A DNA stretch of 6,673 bases. It comes from Candidatus Melainabacteria bacterium (GTDB lineage Bacteria > Cyanobacteriota > Vampirovibrionia > Obscuribacterales > Obscuribacteraceae). Location of the stretch: NCBI GenBank assembly GCA_014380105.1, contig JACMKL010000493.1:1-6673 (forward strand), given 5' to 3'. The notes below the pieces were generated by a model that searched no databases, had not been told where the DNA came from, and worked only from the letters and a program-made list of their open reading frames with translations. A program made the position numbers and the translations under genes. Numbering within the stretch: the first letter of the stretch is position 1; every line of letters begins with the position of its first letter. Below are positions 5,370 to 6,673 of the stretch, in pieces.

Positions 5370-6673
5370 GACTTCTTCCAGCTTTTTCTTGTCTAATTTT
5401 CCGGACAGTGTTTTCGGTAATGGCTTGTCGGCTGGTCTGAAATCCCATTCCATTGGGCGCAATTCGCGCTTCAAGTTTTCTTTTGAGTAATTCTTGAAGT
5501 TTGAAATTAGTTCTTCACGCGCAGATTTCTTTTCGTCACCACCAGCGGTGAGCATTTTGCTCAAGCGCTCGTCTTTGATAACAACAAACGCCTTGACAGT
5601 TTGTCCGAGACTTTTGTGCGGAACACCGACGACGCCAACTTCTGTGGCATTTTCATGTTTCAACAAAACGCTCTCTACCTCAATTGGAAAGACTTTATTG
5701 CCAGCTACTACAATCATTTCTTTGGCACGTCCGGAGATAAAAATTTGATTGTCCTTTAGATGACCAAGATCGCCTGTGTAGTATCTGCCGTTTCGCAGAG
5801 CTTTTTCTGTTCCTTCCGGATTATCAACGTAGCCCAACATGTTGTTTATACCAGACATCGTGATCTCGCCGGTTTCACCCTCAGCCAAAACCTGGTCGTC
5901 TTCACCAATAATTTCCACCTTTACAGATGGAATAGGACGCCCAACACATTCGGTCGGACCATCCAAATTGAGCGCGATGATTTTAGATTCAGTTGAACCG
6001 TAGCCGTTATTTATCTTTTTACCAAAACGTTTTTCAAAATCTTGAGCCATTGAAATTGGCAGTGGTGCCCCGCCGGAAAGAAGTAAGTGAGCCGATTTCA
6101 GCTTGACTGCGCCCTCCGGCAAGCCCAATATCGCACCATAAATAGTTGGAACGCCAACGAGAATATTAGGATCGTATTTGTTGATGCACGCAAAAAATCC
6201 ATCAGCAGACATATCGCAAAATATTACGCTTGCACCAAAGGCAAAACAAACAAGAGTTACACCTAAGCCAAAAATGTGGCTGAGAGGAAGCGGCAGAAGA
6301 CCGCGTTCTTCCTTAACAACCCCTGCCATATTGCCAATATCGACAATATTGACCATGAATGAGCCGAGATCGTGCACCGCTCCTTTTGGCACTCCGGTCG
6401 TTCCGGAAGTGAGAATAATAAAAGCCGGAGCATCAAGGTCAATGACGTCTCCATAACCAATCGCGCTTCCACTTCCTGCCTTTTCAGGGAATGCCGAAAT
6501 ATCTACGAGTGTGATCCCATCACTCTCGAGACTGGCATGCTGACTCATAAATTCCGGAACATTACGAACTGAACCACCAAGAATTTTTGCCTTCAAGCGT
6601 TTGGCAATATTCTGTAGTTCTGCAGCTGTGATGCGAACATCGACAGGAATAGCGACCGCACCCAATCGCCAGA
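5361..6673 (-). CDS. AMP-forming acyl-CoA synthetase / fatty-acid-CoA ligase, lacking its N-terminus at the right edge
   Basis: This ANL-superfamily ligase activates a carboxylic acid with ATP to acyl-AMP and then to the CoA thioester (or another acceptor). The frame stays open to the right edge, where the WRLGAVAIPVD run is typical of family-internal sequence, so the TTG at 6665 is not the start. About 436 residues are visible; perhaps 50-80 are missing. Numbered from 6665: P-loop TSGTTGVPKG (86-95), LPLSHIFGLG (126-135), acyl-pocket region LLLSGGAPLP (194-203), YGSTES (222-227), YYTGDLG (295-301) with Asp299, ISGRAKEMIVVAGNKVFPIEVE (from 310) with hinge-region Arg313, and the final PKTLSGKLDKKKL with catalytic-type Lys423. 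A lysine/glutamate-rich insert of about 50 residues (364-415) precedes the last motif. Chain-length or substrate choice cannot be read; fatty acid, short acid or aryl acid are all possible. It might supply acyl-CoA to the mutase pathway, but the genes are not adjacent or co-directional. Confidence 0.92.
   Translation of the reverse strand, partial: WRLGAVAIPVDVRITAAELQNIAKRLKAKILGGSVRNVPEFMSQHASLESDGITLVDISAFPEKAGSGSAIGYGDVIDLDAPAFIILTSGTTGVPKGAVHDLGSFMVNIVDIGNMAGVVKEERGLLPLPLSHIFGLGVTLVCFAFGASVIFCDMSADGFFACINKYDPNILVGVPTIYGAILGLPEGAVKLKSAHLLLSGGAPLPISMAQDFEKRFGKKINNGYGSTESKIIALNLDGPTECVGRPIPSVKVEIIGEDDQVLAEGETGEITMSGINNMLGYVDNPEGTEKALRNGRYYTGDLGHLKDNQIFISGRAKEMIVVAGNKVFPIEVESVLLKHENATEVGVVGVPHKSLGQTVKAFVVIKDERLSKMLTAGGDEKKSAREELISNFKNYSKENLKRELRPMEWDFRPADKPLPKTLSGKLDKKKLEEVSV

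Noticed and set aside
6663..6665. TTG at 6665 as the ligase start
   Set aside because: Family-like sequence (WR before LGAV) continues upstream in frame to the edge, so the real start lies outside the window.
1..6673. CRISPR, tRNA/rRNA, insertion sequence, toxin-antitoxin or defence cluster
   Set aside because: No regularly spaced DNA repeats, clover-leaf, transposase or known defence domain was seen on either strand.

Overview
The window holds six protein genes, two of them cut by the window edges, and no RNA gene, mobile element or CRISPR array that I can see. Base composition looks moderate (by eye a little under half G+C). A urocanate hydratase, a B12-dependent acyl-CoA mutase subunit, a soluble Hanks-type Ser/Thr kinase with N-terminal zinc ribbons, and a proline-rich TPR export protein together suggest a Gram-negative-like environmental bacterium. 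The mix resembles non-photosynthetic cyanobacterial relatives (Melainabacteria/Obscuribacterales) or another kinase-rich phylum. This placement is a guess from general resemblance, not a result.

Layout, left to right: the 5' part of hutU (1-450, minus); a 226-base divergent intergenic region (451-676); an acyl-CoA mutase large subunit (677-2302, plus); a small unknown multi-pass membrane protein (2308-2949, minus); an exported repeat protein with TPRs (2981-4057, minus), which lies upstream of the membrane protein gene and is probably co-transcribed with it; a short divergent intergenic region; a zinc-ribbon Ser/Thr kinase (4179 or 4221 to 5357, plus); and an acyl-CoA/fatty-acid ligase (5361-6673, minus) whose N-terminus lies beyond the right edge. 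Orientation alternates, so there are two divergent promoter regions and two convergent junctions with only 5 and 3 bases between the stop codons.

The most informative observation is in the mutase. A routine annotation would call it methylmalonyl-CoA mutase. Aligned by its conserved motifs, it carries Phe70 and Gln188 where methylmalonyl-CoA mutase has Tyr89 and Arg207. Phe/Gln is the pair known for isobutyryl-CoA mutase (Phe80/Gln198), so the enzyme probably interconverts isobutyryl-CoA and n-butyryl-CoA. Its B12-binding small subunit is not in the window.

Functionally, hutU (histidine breakdown), the mutase (branched/straight C4 acyl-CoA interconversion) and the acyl-CoA ligase (acid activation) fit amino-acid and short-acid catabolism, but they are not one operon. 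The kinase and the two unknown envelope proteins form a separate divergent group that may be linked by regulation. I found no convincing defence, mobile or other wholly new system. The least explained items are the export protein with its 24-residue repeats and its membrane-protein neighbour.
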